Source of the DNA: CAVSNH01 sp963729275 | GTDB taxonomy: Bacteria > Actinomycetota > Acidimicrobiia > Acidimicrobiales > RAAP-2 | Assembly (NCBI GenBank): GCA_963729275.1 | Contig: CAVSNH010000013.1 | Location: 1,302,001-1,366,000 of the forward strand | Reading direction: 5' to 3' | Length of the DNA: 64,000 nucleotides | Shown here: one piece after another, positions 26,979 to 36,037 of the stretch | Layout: every line of letters starts with the position of its first letter | Position numbering within the stretch: the first letter of the stretch is position 1 | Position numbers and translations under genes: made by a program | Notes under the pieces: model-generated | Database searches by the model: none | What the model saw: only the letters and a program-made list of their open reading frames with translations | Told to the model about the DNA's origin: nothing

Positions 26979-27746
26979 TCAGAGGCCGGGACTCGACTGC
27001 ATGAGCCCGCCGTCGGCGAAGATGGTGGTCGCCGTCAGGTAGCTGGCTCCGTCACCGGCCAGGAAGGCGACCACCGAGGCGATCTCCTCGGGGTCGGCCA
27101 GCCGGCCGAGGGGGATGGCGGCGTCCAGAGTCTTGAGGAGGGCCGGATCGGCGACGGTCGCCTTGTTGATGGGGGTGTCGACCGCACCCGGGCCCACCCC
27201 GACCACGAGAATTCCGTGAGGGGCGAGCTCGACGCCCGCCGTCCGGGTGAGCATCCGCATGCCTCCCTTGGACAGGCAGTACGGCGTGTTGCCGGGCATG
27301 GGCCAGTCCTCGTGAACCGAGGTCATGTTGATGATCCGGCCCCCGCCACCTTGGGAGATCATCTGTTTGGCGGCCAGCTGGGTCCCGAAGAACGCACTCT
27401 TGAGGTTGATGGCGAGGACTTTCTCGTACTGATCCTCGGTGGTGTCGAGGATGGACGAGCGGGTCTCGATGCCGGCGTTGTTGACCAGGATGTCCACACG
27501 TCCGAACGACGACACCGCCGTCCCGATCAGCGTGGTCAGGTCGGCCACACTGCTCACGTCGGCCTTGACCCCGACCACTTGGTCACCGAGATCGCGCAGC
27601 TGTTTCTCGAGGTCGAGCTCGGCCTGCTCGTCGCTCACATAGTCGATGACGATGCTGGCCTCCTGCTTGGCCAACTCGAGCACGACGGCCTTGCCGATCC
27701 CACTGTTGCCGCCGGTGACGATGGCCACCTTTCCTTTCAACGTCAT
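26979..27746 (-). CDS. short-chain dehydrogenase/reductase (glucose dehydrogenase-like)
   Basis: 255 residues from ATG 27746 with GAGGAG upstream. Classical SDR: TGGNSGIG cofactor loop, NNAG, and the triad Ser in MTSVHEDW with Tyr-x3-Lys in PYCLSKGG. The C-terminus GATYLTATTIFADGG-like (ASYLTATTIFADGG) is usual for the family. The long run of matches is closest to bacterial glucose 1-dehydrogenases, but substrate cannot be fixed. Confidence 0.9.
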   Translation of the reverse strand: MTLKGKVAIVTGGNSGIGKAVVLELAKQEASIVIDYVSDEQAELDLEKQLRDLGDQVVGVKADVSSVADLTTLIGTAVSSFGRVDILVNNAGIETRSSILDTTEDQYEKVLAINLKSAFFGTQLAAKQMISQGGGGRIINMTSVHEDWPMPGNTPYCLSKGGMRMLTRTAGVELAPHGILVVGVGPGAVDTPINKATVADPALLKTLDAAIPLGRLADPEEIASVVAFLAGDGASYLTATTIFADGGLMQSSPGL

Positions 27747-27898
27747 GGCGCTCCTCGAGGGCGGAGGTCGGTTGGATCGGCACCCGGGGTCCGGGTCGTC
27801 AGCGCACGTCGCCGGCTCCGCCCGAGGCACCGGCCGCACGCCGCATCCTACTGGCGGAGCGGGACGCTCCTCGTGGCCGCGCCTCACCCGGTGGAGCC

Positions 27899-28678
27899 GT
27901 GACCACGGTCGTCGCCGGGATGCACCGGCACCCGGACGAAGCGGGCATCATTCCGGTCGTGTCGGCTGCGTTGGATGACCGTCGGATCTCGGCGGCCGAG
28001 GCGGTGGCGCACTTGGCCGTGCGCGATCCCGTGCTGGCCGAGCTGGCCGTCCGTCACGGGCCGCCACCCCGTCGTCGCCGGGTGCCGGTTGCTGCCCGGT
28101 TCGCCGCCCTGGCCGAGATCATCGTCTACCAGCAACTGGCCGGGAAGGCTGCGGCCTCCATCCATCGCCGTCTCGTCGCCGCCTTGGCGGGCGCGGTCAC
28201 GCCCGAGCAGGTGTTGGCTGCGCCACCGGCCGACCTCGTCGGCAGTGGTCTCAGCCGATCGAAAGCGGCCTCCATTCGCGACCTGGCCGAAAGGGTGAGT
28301 GACGGCCGGGTCCGGCTCGATCGGATCGGCCGCCTGCCCGACGAAGCCGTCGTCGAGCACCTGGTCCAGGTGCGCGGAGTCGGGCCGTGGACGGCTGACA
28401 TGTTCCTGCTGTCGGTTCTCGGTCGCCTCGACGTCTGGCCGGTGGGCGACTATGGCGTGCGAGTCGGGTTCTCACGGGCCTGGGGCCTCACCGATGTCCC
28501 GACGCCGAAGGAGCTCGCGGCCCTGGGGGACGTCTTCCGCCCCTACCGGTCGCTTGTGGCCTGGTACTGCTGGCGGATGCTGGACCAGACCGTGCCTGCT
28601 GCCGGCGTCATGCCCGACCCGGCGCCGAGGACTTCCGAGGGACAGCCCCCCGTCCGCACCGTGCCGACGGCAGGCTGA
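27899..28678 (+). CDS. DNA-3-methyladenine glycosylase II-type (HhH-GPD) protein
   Basis: 259 residues, GTG start. Contains IIVYQQLAGKAA, the helix-hairpin-helix VRGVGPWTA and the catalytic aspartate in PVGDYGVR, the core of AlkA-like HhH-GPD glycosylases that remove alkylated bases. It lacks the Ada and HTH domains of the larger protein at 29500, so the window has two glycosylases of this kind within 2 kb. Likely a base-excision repair enzyme. Confidence 0.9.
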   Translation: MTTVVAGMHRHPDEAGIIPVVSAALDDRRISAAEAVAHLAVRDPVLAELAVRHGPPPRRRRVPVAARFAALAEIIVYQQLAGKAAASIHRRLVAALAGAVTPEQVLAAPPADLVGSGLSRSKAASIRDLAERVSDGRVRLDRIGRLPDEAVVEHLVQVRGVGPWTADMFLLSVLGRLDVWPVGDYGVRVGFSRAWGLTDVPTPKELAALGDVFRPYRSLVAWYCWRMLDQTVPAAGVMPDPAPRTSEGQPPVRTVPTAG

Positions 28679-28736
28679 GCCGGGTCCCCTGCGCGTCGAG
28701 GCCACGGGCGGGCACTCGTCGAGCCGAGGCTGCGGC

Positions 28737-29357
28737 TCAGGTCGAGGGGAGCCGGTCGGCGAGGATCAGGGACACCTGGTTGACCATGGGCGCGTCCATC
28801 ACCACCGGGCTCTTGACCCGTGGACGGACCACTTGGGGCCACCCGACCCACACGTCGCCGAGCTCGATGGGGGAGGCGAATCCCCACTGGGCCCGGGTCA
28901 GGCAGAGCATGGCGTGGACGGGGACGTCGGCGGCCCACGGCTTTGTGCCGAGCGCCTGGCGGACGGCGTCGACCTGCTGTGCGATCGTGTCCAGCATCGG
29001 CGTGCAGTTGCGACGCCCGATGTGCAACTCGTCGGGGCCGAGGGCCGAGAGTGGCCCGAGTCGCTTGGTGTGCACCAGACCCTTCATGTCCTTGGCGTCG
29101 ATGACGAAGACGCCGGCCGGTGCCACGACGATGTACTTGATCGACGAGCGTGAACCGGGGATGCGTCGATCGTTGAGCAGGATGACACCCTCCTCCTCGA
29201 TGATTTCGAGGCGGTGCCGCGACCGCCGGTCCCGGCCCGACCGCCGCACGAACTGACGTGCCGTGCTCGACGTCGGCTCACTGGTAGGGCTGGTCGACGG
29301 TTCGACGACCGGCCGCAGCCCCTCCGTCTCCCCGGGGTGGGGCTCCGCCGCCGTCAT
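28737..29357 (-). CDS. NERD (nuclease-related) domain protein
   Basis: 206 residues. A Ser/Thr-rich start and a basic segment (RRSGRDRRSRHR) precede a NERD-type core: GVILLNDRRIPGS, IKYIVVAPAGVFVIDAKDMKG, where D and K in DAKD correspond to the restriction-like nuclease centre. Such proteins are predicted DNA-processing nucleases. Divergent from the alkylation-repair gene, so a repair link is possible. No HRDC or helicase domain is attached. Confidence 0.75.
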   Translation of the reverse strand: MTAAEPHPGETEGLRPVVEPSTSPTSEPTSSTARQFVRRSGRDRRSRHRLEIIEEEGVILLNDRRIPGSRSSIKYIVVAPAGVFVIDAKDMKGLVHTKRLGPLSALGPDELHIGRRNCTPMLDTIAQQVDAVRQALGTKPWAADVPVHAMLCLTRAQWGFASPIELGDVWVGWPQVVRPRVKSPVVMDAPMVNQVSLILADRLPST

Positions 29358-29499
29358 TGCCAGCCATGGTACGAGTCGGCCTCCCCATTTTCACGCTTCT
29401 CCGCGCTCTGGGCCCCTTTTCTTCGCTCCAAGCCCCCGCCCGAGCCTCGGAGGAGGCCCCACTGCCTTGTCGCAATTCCGCCAGACGTGGAGCGCCGCC

Positions 29500-31707
29500 A
29501 TGAGGCAGGCTGGCGGGGTGGTCGAGGACTTCGAACGCTGCTATCTGGCCGTGTGCTCGCGCGACGAGCGCTTCGACGGGTGGTTCATCACGGCCGTCAC
29601 CTCGACCGGCGTCTACTGCCGGCCCAGTTGCCCGGCGCGGACGCCACACCGACAGAACGTCCGCTTCTACGCCTCGGCCGCCGCCGCCCAGCACGCCGGC
29701 TTTCGGGCCTGCAAGCGCTGCCGGCCGGACGCCACGCCGGGGTCGCCGGAGTGGGACCAACGTGCCGACATCGTGGCCCGGGCCATGCGGCTCATCGCCG
29801 ACGGCGTCGTCGATCGCGAAGGTGTGCCCGGTCTCGCCCGCCATCTCGGCTACAGCACTCGTCATCTGCAACGGCTGTTGCTCGACGAGCTCGGCGCCGG
29901 GCCGGTGGCCATCGCCCGCGCCCAAAGGGCCCAGACCGCTCGCGTCCTCACCGAGACCACGTCTCTGCCATTCTCGGAGGTTGCCTTCGCCGCCGGCTTC
30001 TCGAGCGTGCGCCAGTTCAACGACACGGTGCGGACGGTGTTCGGCCTTTCCCCGTCCGCCCTGCGCTCCCGGGTGCGAACGGCGCGGACGGCTTCCGGGC
30101 CGACGGGCCCGACGGGCCCGTCGGGGGCTCCTTTGCTCCTCCACCTGCCCTTCCGCCAACCACTCTGTCCCGACAACCTCTTCGGTCACCTCGCCGCCAC
30201 CGCCGTACCCGGAGTAGAGGAGGTACGGGACGGTCGCTACCGACGCACCATGCGGCTTCCCCATGGCCCCGGGGTGATCGACCTCCTCCCCACGCCCGAC
30301 CGGATCGTTTGCCGGCTCTCGCTCTCCGATCTGCGCGATCTGACCACCGCCATCGCCCGCTGCCGCCGGCTCCTCGACCTCGATGCCGACCCGTTGGCCG
30401 TCGACGCACATCTCGGCGACGACCCGGTCCTCGCCCCCATCGTGGCCAAGGCGCCCGGTCGTCGGGTGCCGCGTTGCGTCGACGGCGCCGAGATGGCCGT
30501 CCGAGCCGTGCTCGGCCAGCACGTCTCGGTGGCGGCGGCCCGCACGGGGACGGCCGCCCTCGTCACTCGATGCGGTGACCGTTGTGCGGATCCGGCCGGG
30601 GGCCTGACCCACCTGTTTCCCGAGCCGGGGGCCGTCTCGGCCGAGGCAGCAGGGTTGCCGGCCGCCCGACGACGGGCGCTGGTGGCATTGACGGCGGCCC
30701 TGGCCGAGGGACGCGTGAGCTTCGGGCCCGGCAGTGACCGAGCGGCCGAGCTCCGAGAGCTTGCCCAGTTGCCTGGCATCGGACCGTGGACAGTGCAGAC
30801 GGTGGCCATGCGGGCCCTCGGCGACCCGGATGCCTTCCCGGCCGGTGACCTCGGGCTGCGCCGCGCCGCGACCGCGGTCGGCCTGCCCGGATCGACGTGG
30901 GAGCTCGAAGCCCGAGCCGAGGCCTGGCGCCCGTGGCGCGCCTATGGCGTCCAGTATCTCTGGGCCGTGACCGACCACCAGGTGAACCGCTGGCCGCCGG
31001 CCGACGGCCCGGGGCTGACCGTTGGCGGCTCTCCCCGCGCTTCTTCCGGGTCCCGCCCCCGTCCGAAACAACTCGGGACGCCGGACGGCTCGAACCTCGA
31101 GCACCCGACGACCCGAGGCTCGACCGACCAGTCGACCGACCAGTCGACCAACCATTCGACCAACCAGTCGACCGACCAAAGGAGACCGATGACCACCATC
31201 GCCGCTTCCCCGACCACCTACACGACCACGGTCAAGAGCCCCATCGGCCGGTTGACCCTCGCCTGGCGCGACGGGGCGCTCACCGGCCTCCACATGGAGG
31301 ACCAGCGACACACCACCAGTGCCGATCCCGGTTGGGTCCGGGACGACGACCGATTCGACGACGTCACCGAACAGCTCCGCGCCTACTTCGCCGGCGACCG
31401 GTCGGCGTTCGAGGTGCCCATCCGCTTCGTGGGGACGTCGTTCCAGGTGGAGGTGTGGTCCGCCCTCTGTGACATCCCCTTCGGCGAGACCATCAGCTAT
31501 GCCGAGCTCGCCCGTCGGGTCGGGCGCCCGGGTGCCTTCCGTGCCGTCGGCGGGGCCAACGGCCGGAATCCGGTGGCCGTCATCGTCCCCTGCCACCGGG
31601 TGGTGGCGGCCGACGGGACCCTCGGTGGCTACGGAGGCGGGCTGGACCGGAAACGCTGGCTGCTCGATCTCGAGGGCGCGAGCGGCCGGTGGACCGCCGG
31701 GGCGTGA
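29500..31707 (+). CDS. alkA: Ada-AlkA alkylation repair protein fused in frame to Ogt methyltransferase
   Basis: 735 residues from ATG 29500 with no stop before the Ogt part. Residues 10-80 are the Ada zinc domain (C40, C44, C71, C74), which repairs methylphosphotriesters and acts as a methylation-triggered switch. An AraC-type HTH follows (about 88-185), then AlkA N-terminal and HhH-GPD domains (GQHVSVAAA, LPGIGPWT, catalytic Asp in AGDLGLRR). A repetitive TDQST/TNQST linker joins it to a complete Ogt (last 172 residues, PCHRV). A strong internal ribosome site allows Ogt alone as well. Ada-AlkA fusions are common in actinobacteria; the added Ogt is unusual. Adaptive response role. Confidence 0.85.
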   Translation: MRQAGGVVEDFERCYLAVCSRDERFDGWFITAVTSTGVYCRPSCPARTPHRQNVRFYASAAAAQHAGFRACKRCRPDATPGSPEWDQRADIVARAMRLIADGVVDREGVPGLARHLGYSTRHLQRLLLDELGAGPVAIARAQRAQTARVLTETTSLPFSEVAFAAGFSSVRQFNDTVRTVFGLSPSALRSRVRTARTASGPTGPTGPSGAPLLLHLPFRQPLCPDNLFGHLAATAVPGVEEVRDGRYRRTMRLPHGPGVIDLLPTPDRIVCRLSLSDLRDLTTAIARCRRLLDLDADPLAVDAHLGDDPVLAPIVAKAPGRRVPRCVDGAEMAVRAVLGQHVSVAAARTGTAALVTRCGDRCADPAGGLTHLFPEPGAVSAEAAGLPAARRRALVALTAALAEGRVSFGPGSDRAAELRELAQLPGIGPWTVQTVAMRALGDPDAFPAGDLGLRRAATAVGLPGSTWELEARAEAWRPWRAYGVQYLWAVTDHQVNRWPPADGPGLTVGGSPRASSGSRPRPKQLGTPDGSNLEHPTTRGSTDQSTDQSTNHSTNQSTDQRRPMTTIAASPTTYTTTVKSPIGRLTLAWRDGALTGLHMEDQRHTTSADPGWVRDDDRFDDVTEQLRAYFAGDRSAFEVPIRFVGTSFQVEVWSALCDIPFGETISYAELARRVGRPGAFRAVGGANGRNPVAVIVPCHRVVAADGTLGGYGGGLDRKRWLLDLEGASGRWTAGA
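31122..31177 (+). repeat. 12-bp tandem repeat in the AlkA-Ogt linker
   Basis: Four and a half units of GACCGACCAGTC and variants (GACCAACCAGTC) encode the Thr-Asp/Asn-Gln-Ser linker. The unit is a multiple of three, so copy changes keep the frame. Confidence 0.75.
31178..31184 (+). promoter_or_regulatory. internal ribosome binding site for Ogt
   Basis: AAAGGAG lies 4 bases before the in-frame ATG at 31189. It is one of the best Shine-Dalgarno matches in the window and suggests that Ogt is also, or only, made as a separate protein. Confidence 0.6.
31189..31707 (+). CDS. ogt: Ogt: methylated-DNA--protein-cysteine methyltransferase (internal start)
   Basis: 172 residues from ATG 31189, in frame with the upstream AlkA gene. 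Complete protein: N-terminal ribonuclease-like domain (SPIGRLTLAW), then FQVEVWSALCDIPFGETISYAELA, GGANGRNPVAVIVPCHRV with acceptor C135, and GGYGGGLDRKRWLL. It transfers a methyl group from O6-methylguanine to C135 irreversibly. It may be made alone from the internal ribosome site or as the tail of the fusion. The following gene overlaps its stop by 4 bases (GTGA). Confidence 0.85.
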   Translation: MTTIAASPTTYTTTVKSPIGRLTLAWRDGALTGLHMEDQRHTTSADPGWVRDDDRFDDVTEQLRAYFAGDRSAFEVPIRFVGTSFQVEVWSALCDIPFGETISYAELARRVGRPGAFRAVGGANGRNPVAVIVPCHRVVAADGTLGGYGGGLDRKRWLLDLEGASGRWTAGA

Positions 31708-32159
31708 GCGAGGCCGGGCCGCTCGGCGGCAGGGTCGGGCTCGTCGTCGTCGACCACGGGTCGACCAAGCAGGAGGCCAACCGTTGGCACGAGGAGTTCG
31801 TACGCGGGTGGGTTGACGTCGCCGGCTACTGCGCCGTGGAGCCGGCCCACATGGAGCTGGCCGAGCCGTCCATCGGCGACGCCTTCGACGCCTGTGTGGC
31901 CGCCGGTTGTGAGGTCGTCGTGGTGGCGCCCTACTTCCTATGGCCAGGCCGGCACTGGAGCGAGGACATCCCGGCGCTGGCCGCGGCCGCGGCCGCCCGC
32001 CATCCCGAGGTCACCTATCTCGTTGCCGCTCCGCTCGGCCCGCATCCCCTGCTGCGCGACGTGGTCGACGAGCGCGTCGGCCACTGCCTGGCTCACGCGT
32101 CGGGTCGGGGCCCTGGTTGTGAGATGTGCGCCGGGTCCGCCGGCTGTCACTTGAGCTGA
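31704..32159 (+). CDS. CbiX/sirohydrochlorin chelatase-like protein
   Basis: 151 residues from GTG 31704, overlapping the ogt stop (GTGA). Starts LGGRVGLVVVDHGSTKQEAN, whose His is the metal-site residue of CbiX-type chelatases, and continues with a short half-size chelatase fold (VVVVAPYFLWPGRHW, a second possible ligand His). The C-terminus is Cys-rich (CEMCAGSAGC), which could bind a metal or an iron-sulfur cluster. CbiX enzymes insert Co or Fe into sirohydrochlorin. No cobalamin or siroheme genes are nearby. Confidence 0.75.
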   Translation: MSEAGPLGGRVGLVVVDHGSTKQEANRWHEEFVRGWVDVAGYCAVEPAHMELAEPSIGDAFDACVAAGCEVVVVAPYFLWPGRHWSEDIPALAAAAAARHPEVTYLVAAPLGPHPLLRDVVDERVGHCLAHASGRGPGCEMCAGSAGCHLS

Positions 32160-32218
32160 CCGGCAGCCGCCCAATGGCGCGGTCGGCCAGGGCGTGGCGC
32201 GTCGATGCGCGGCCACCC

Positions 32219-33331
32219 TCAGCTGCAGCGGTCGCCGAGCCAGGGCTGTTCGCCGTCGAGCCGGTAGAGGGTGACGGCCACCGTGTCCTGCTCGGCTTTC
32301 GTGGCCTGGTTCGGTGGCACGCCGACCAGGTAGGACAACCCCGCCGCCTGGGCGGCCATGTTCCAGGTCGACTGGCTGAACTGGAAGGCGCCCATGTACT
32401 CACCGTTCGGGGACACGGCGCCGTAGTTCCCGCCCGACTCCGCCTGGACGACGCACTGGAGGAAGGGGGGTAGGGGGGGGTCGGAGAGGCCGGCACCGGC
32501 GCCCGGGTTACCCCCACCGGCACCCGGGTTACCCCCGGCGCCCGGGCTCGCCGGGACGGTGGTCGTACCCGACGCGGACGAGGCCGTCGTCGTCGGCAGG
32601 CTGCGGGCCGCCGCCTGCTGGGCTTGGGCCACTGCCGCCGCGGCCGCAGCCTGTTGGGCGGCCTGGGCGGCGGCCACGGCTGTCGCCAGTTGACCGGTCA
32701 CCTGGGCCTGGACGGCGGCGAGCTGTTGAGTGGTGTCGTTGGCTTGCGACAGGGCGGTGGCCTCCTGATCCTGGCCGGCCCGGTCGGCGGCCTCTCGGGC
32801 CGCCAGGGAGGCGCGTTCTGCCTGGAGGCTTCGCTGGGCCGTGTGCAGCCGGTCGAGCTGCGTGGTGATGTTGCCCACCGCGATCGACTGGTACTCGCTC
32901 GCCTCCTGCACCCGGTCGACGCTGCTCGTGAACAAGGCCGTGGCCGATGACTCGTCGCCCTCGTCGACGTAGGAGCGGACCGCCTGGGATCGGATCTCGC
33001 TCGAGCGGGCGGCGATGGCCTGCTCGGTGGCGTTCACCTGCTGGTCGAGCGTGGCGATGGCCTGGTCGTCTGTCGCCACCCGGGCCGAGGCCACCGAGTA
33101 CTGCTGTTGGTCGGCCTGGACCTCGAGTTGCTGCTGGACGAGCCTCTGGGCGATGGAGGCGGCTTGCGACCGCAGGCTGGTGATCTGGTCGGCTCCGACG
33201 GGGCGCGCCACTAAGACCACCGATATGGAGGCCGCGGTGACGAGAGCCGAGAGGATGGCCGCCGCCCACCTGGGCCGCTTGCTTCCTCTGCTGTCGAGCT
33301 CCGCCGTCGGAGTGGTCAGAGCGCCAAACAC
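32219..33331 (-). CDS. secreted coiled-coil protein with Rpf-like transglycosylase domain
   Basis: 370 residues, GTG start. A transmembrane/signal helix (about 22-46) ends near VGADQ. Residues 48-240 are a Gln/Ala-rich coiled coil (ITSLRSQAASIAQRL...), as in RipA-type and EnvC-like cell-wall proteins. A Gly/Pro linker leads to a C-terminal lysozyme-like domain: CVVQAESGGNY (Glu is the likely catalytic acid), GAFQFSQSTW and a terminal W-x-Cys, the pattern of resuscitation-promoting-factor transglycosylases with a conserved disulfide. It likely cleaves peptidoglycan glycan strands, during division or resuscitation. Confidence 0.82.
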   Translation of the reverse strand: MFGALTTPTAELDSRGSKRPRWAAAILSALVTAASISVVLVARPVGADQITSLRSQAASIAQRLVQQQLEVQADQQQYSVASARVATDDQAIATLDQQVNATEQAIAARSSEIRSQAVRSYVDEGDESSATALFTSSVDRVQEASEYQSIAVGNITTQLDRLHTAQRSLQAERASLAAREAADRAGQDQEATALSQANDTTQQLAAVQAQVTGQLATAVAAAQAAQQAAAAAAVAQAQQAAARSLPTTTASSASGTTTVPASPGAGGNPGAGGGNPGAGAGLSDPPLPPFLQCVVQAESGGNYGAVSPNGEYMGAFQFSQSTWNMAAQAAGLSYLVGVPPNQATKAEQDTVAVTLYRLDGEQPWLGDRCS

Positions 33332-33585
33332 GACGAAGAGACGACTCTATCGATGGGGTCTGGGCCGGGACAAAGGCGCTGGAGGGCAAGGGCGGAAGGT
33401 GGCCGGCGACCGGGGGCCCGGGGCCACCCTCTCCACCAGTTCGGCTGCGAGGCAGGTGCCCTGGCTAGGTTCTCGTCATCCCGCCGTCCCCTCTCCTCCC
33501 GGCGCCACCGGCTCTCCGGGCGGCAACAGCTGCACCGCCCGCCACTCATCCCCCATCGGTCGGCCCGGGGGTCTCCCGCCGGCTC

Positions 33586-34635
33586 GTGATCGTCGCCGTG
33601 GCCGCCGCCCTCATCGGGCTGGCCGCCTGCGGTAGTTCGGGGTCGCCGACCGGATCGGGGGGCACGGCCTCGACCAGCTCGGCATCGGCGGCCACCCCGG
33701 TCCCTGCCGCTCCGTCGCCGGGCTGCCGTCTGGCCAGCAGCGCTCGGCCACCGGGGACCACGACCATGGCGCTCGATGCCCACGGACTGGCCGGTACCTA
33801 CATCCAGCATGTGCCGCCCGGCTTCAGCGGCCGCACGCTGCCGCTCGTCGTCGATCTCCACGGCTACTCGGAGACAGCGGCCATCCAGACGGCCGTGTCC
33901 GATTGGGCCAGCTTCGGGGACCAACACGGGCTCATCGCCGTGTCTCCTCAGATCACCCGAACCGTGCCGCTGTGGGACACCGGGCTCGGGAGCACCGACT
34001 TGGCCTGGTTCGGATCGCTCTTGACCACAGTCGAGTCCAACGAGTGCGTCGACCTCAATCGCATCTTCGTCGACGGTTACTCGGACGGCGCCTTCATGGC
34101 CTCGGCGGTGGCCTGCCGGTACGCGGGCCAGGTGGCGGCCGTGGCGCCGGTCGCCGGCATCCAGGCCGTGAGCGGTTGTCATCCGGTCCGGCCCGTGCCG
34201 GTCATCGCCTTCCATGGGACGGCTGACCCGTTCGTGAGTTACGGCGGCGGCCTAGGTGCGAAGGCGCTGGCATTGCCGGCACCCAACGGGCACGGGACGC
34301 TCGGTCAGTCCGGCTCGGCCGCATCGACGGCGAAGGCCACGCCGGGCTCGTCCATTCCCGACCAGGCGGCGAAGTGGGCGCGCCGCAACGGCTGCGGGTC
34401 GACCGCCTCCTACACGCCGGTGGCGACCAAGGTCACGCTCATCAGCTATCCGTGCCCGGCGGACGCCACCGTCGAGCTCTACCGCATCACCGGTGGCGGC
34501 CATGCCTGGCCCGGGAGCGCCTTCTCCCGCTCGATCGCCAGCGTCATCGGATATACGACCTTTGCCATCTCGGCCAACGACCTCATGTGGGCCTTCTTCG
34601 AGGCCCATCCGCTTCGGCCCCCGGTCAAGACCTGA
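33586..34635 (+). CDS. lipoprotein esterase (LpqC/PHB depolymerase-like)
   Basis: 349 residues, GTG start. Lipoprotein signal with LIGLAAC lipobox, then a Ser/Thr/Ala linker. The alpha/beta-hydrolase domain has LVVDLHGYSE (oxyanion region), nucleophile in GYSDGAF, Asp in HGTADPF and His in GGGHAWPG. These are the motifs of extracellular feruloyl-esterase/polyhydroxybutyrate-depolymerase family proteins such as LpqC. Surface-anchored esterase; substrate unknown. Confidence 0.85.
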   Translation: MIVAVAAALIGLAACGSSGSPTGSGGTASTSSASAATPVPAAPSPGCRLASSARPPGTTTMALDAHGLAGTYIQHVPPGFSGRTLPLVVDLHGYSETAAIQTAVSDWASFGDQHGLIAVSPQITRTVPLWDTGLGSTDLAWFGSLLTTVESNECVDLNRIFVDGYSDGAFMASAVACRYAGQVAAVAPVAGIQAVSGCHPVRPVPVIAFHGTADPFVSYGGGLGAKALALPAPNGHGTLGQSGSAASTAKATPGSSIPDQAAKWARRNGCGSTASYTPVATKVTLISYPCPADATVELYRITGGGHAWPGSAFSRSIASVIGYTTFAISANDLMWAFFEAHPLRPPVKT

Positions 34636-34678
34636 GGCTGAGGGCGAGCGCCGAGGGCGAGCGCCGCCATAATCCGGG

Positions 34679-36037
34679 TCAGCTGTCGACCGACAGCGGT
34701 GCGACGGTGGCCGGGGGCGCCGGCTGCGTCTCGGTGGCGGCGGTGGCCTCCGAGGGGCCCGGTGTGGGCGACAGATCGGTACAGGTGCGAGCCCCGGCCC
34801 ATTGTTGGAGTGCCTGGGCGGCGTCGTCACCGGTCAGCGGGACCGGCAGTTCGTCCTCGATGAGCGCCGGCCGCCAGGTCACGTCGTCGATGTGACGGCC
34901 GGTGGCGGTGATGACGAGTGACCCGCTCTGGTCGGTGGGTGGCGGGGTGTTGTAGAAGGCGAAGTTGCCGAGCCCGTAGTCGACGTAGGCCGACCCGAGA
35001 TAGCCGCCGCCCAGGAGCACGTGGGCGTGGCTGCCGATGACGATGTCGGCCCCGGCTCGGACGAGCACGTTGGCCAGTGGCTCCTGGAGGGGGTCGGGGC
35101 AGGCGTCGAGCTCCACGCCCCAGTGGAGGAACACGACAACCGTGTCGTCGATCCGCCGGGCGGCTTCGACCGCGGCGACCAGGTCGGGGACGTCGTAGGC
35201 CGAGGCCAACCCCGGTTGGGTGGCCGTGGCCGTCCAGGCCGTCTGTAGGTCGGAGTCGATGACTTGGGTGGCGGCGATGATCCCGATGTGCTCGCCGTTG
35301 ATGGTCGTCTGGTAGGAGGTGAAGGCCTGGCTGGCGTTCTGGCCGATGCCGAGGACGGTGTAGCCGGCCGCCTGTCGAGCGGCGAGCGCCATTTGCAGGC
35401 CGGCCGGCCCGCAGTCCTCGCCGTGGTTGTTGGCCTCGGTGATGAGAGTCACGCCGGCCGACTGGAAGGCGGTCAAGGCGTCGGAGGGGGCGTAGAAGTC
35501 GTAGGACTTGGCTTGCGGGTCGGGGCAGCCCCCGTCGGTCATGGCCGACTCGAAGTTGACCATGCGCAGGTCGGTCCCGGCCAAGAGCTGGGGCACCCCG
35601 GTCCCGAGGGCCGACGCCGGGTCGTCGGCCAGCCGGTCACCGAGGATGCTGCCCGACGGGAAGTTGACGTCGCCGCCGAAGGCCATGACCACCGGCCGAC
35701 CGTCGCCCTCCCAGTCGCTCTCGAGGCGCGGATTGGGGGACGGGCGCGTCGGAGGTGGTCGACGGTTGGCGTGGCGGGCGGCCGCCGCCGAGTGCGCCGC
35801 GCCGCCCCCCGAACCCAGGCGTAGGACGAGGACGACGATGGCGAGCAGGAGCAGGCCGACGAAGAACCGGTTCCGTCGCACCCGGCGCGACACTCCTCGG
35901 GTGGCGGCCGGTCGGCGCGAGGGCGGCCGCCGATGCGGGCCGCCGGCGGCGAGAAGAGGATGGGGGTCCTCCGATGGCCCGTCGTCCGGGGGCCGGTCGA
36001 CGGCGGCCGGACGCGGCCCGTCCAGGGTGGTGGTCAC
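34679..36037 (-). CDS. CapA-family membrane protein (poly-gamma-glutamate synthesis-like)
   Basis: 452 residues from GTG 36037, which overlaps the upstream methyltransferase stop by 4 bases. A Pro/Arg-rich cytoplasmic segment, one transmembrane helix (VGLLLLAIVVLVLRLG), then an extracytoplasmic metallophosphatase-like CapA domain: VVMAFGGDVNF, DLRMVNFESA, ITEANNHGEDCG, VVFLHWGVE and GSHAHVLLG, with metal-ligand Asp/Asn/His residues in the expected order. CapA proteins take part in polyglutamate capsule formation or act as uncharacterised metallo-enzymes. No CapBCE partners are seen. Confidence 0.85.
   Translation of the reverse strand: MTTTLDGPRPAAVDRPPDDGPSEDPHPLLAAGGPHRRPPSRRPAATRGVSRRVRRNRFFVGLLLLAIVVLVLRLGSGGGAAHSAAAARHANRRPPPTRPSPNPRLESDWEGDGRPVVMAFGGDVNFPSGSILGDRLADDPASALGTGVPQLLAGTDLRMVNFESAMTDGGCPDPQAKSYDFYAPSDALTAFQSAGVTLITEANNHGEDCGPAGLQMALAARQAAGYTVLGIGQNASQAFTSYQTTINGEHIGIIAATQVIDSDLQTAWTATATQPGLASAYDVPDLVAAVEAARRIDDTVVVFLHWGVELDACPDPLQEPLANVLVRAGADIVIGSHAHVLLGGGYLGSAYVDYGLGNFAFYNTPPPTDQSGSLVITATGRHIDDVTWRPALIEDELPVPLTGDDAAQALQQWAGARTCTDLSPTPGPSEATAATETQPAPPATVAPLSVDS

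Noticed and set aside
31122..31177. Tandem 12-bp units considered as a CRISPR-like array
   Set aside because: No unique spacers, units are contiguous and coding.
29278..31596. Long open frame opposite the Ada-AlkA-Ogt gene
   Set aside because: The sense strand has clear catalytic motifs throughout; the antisense translation has none.
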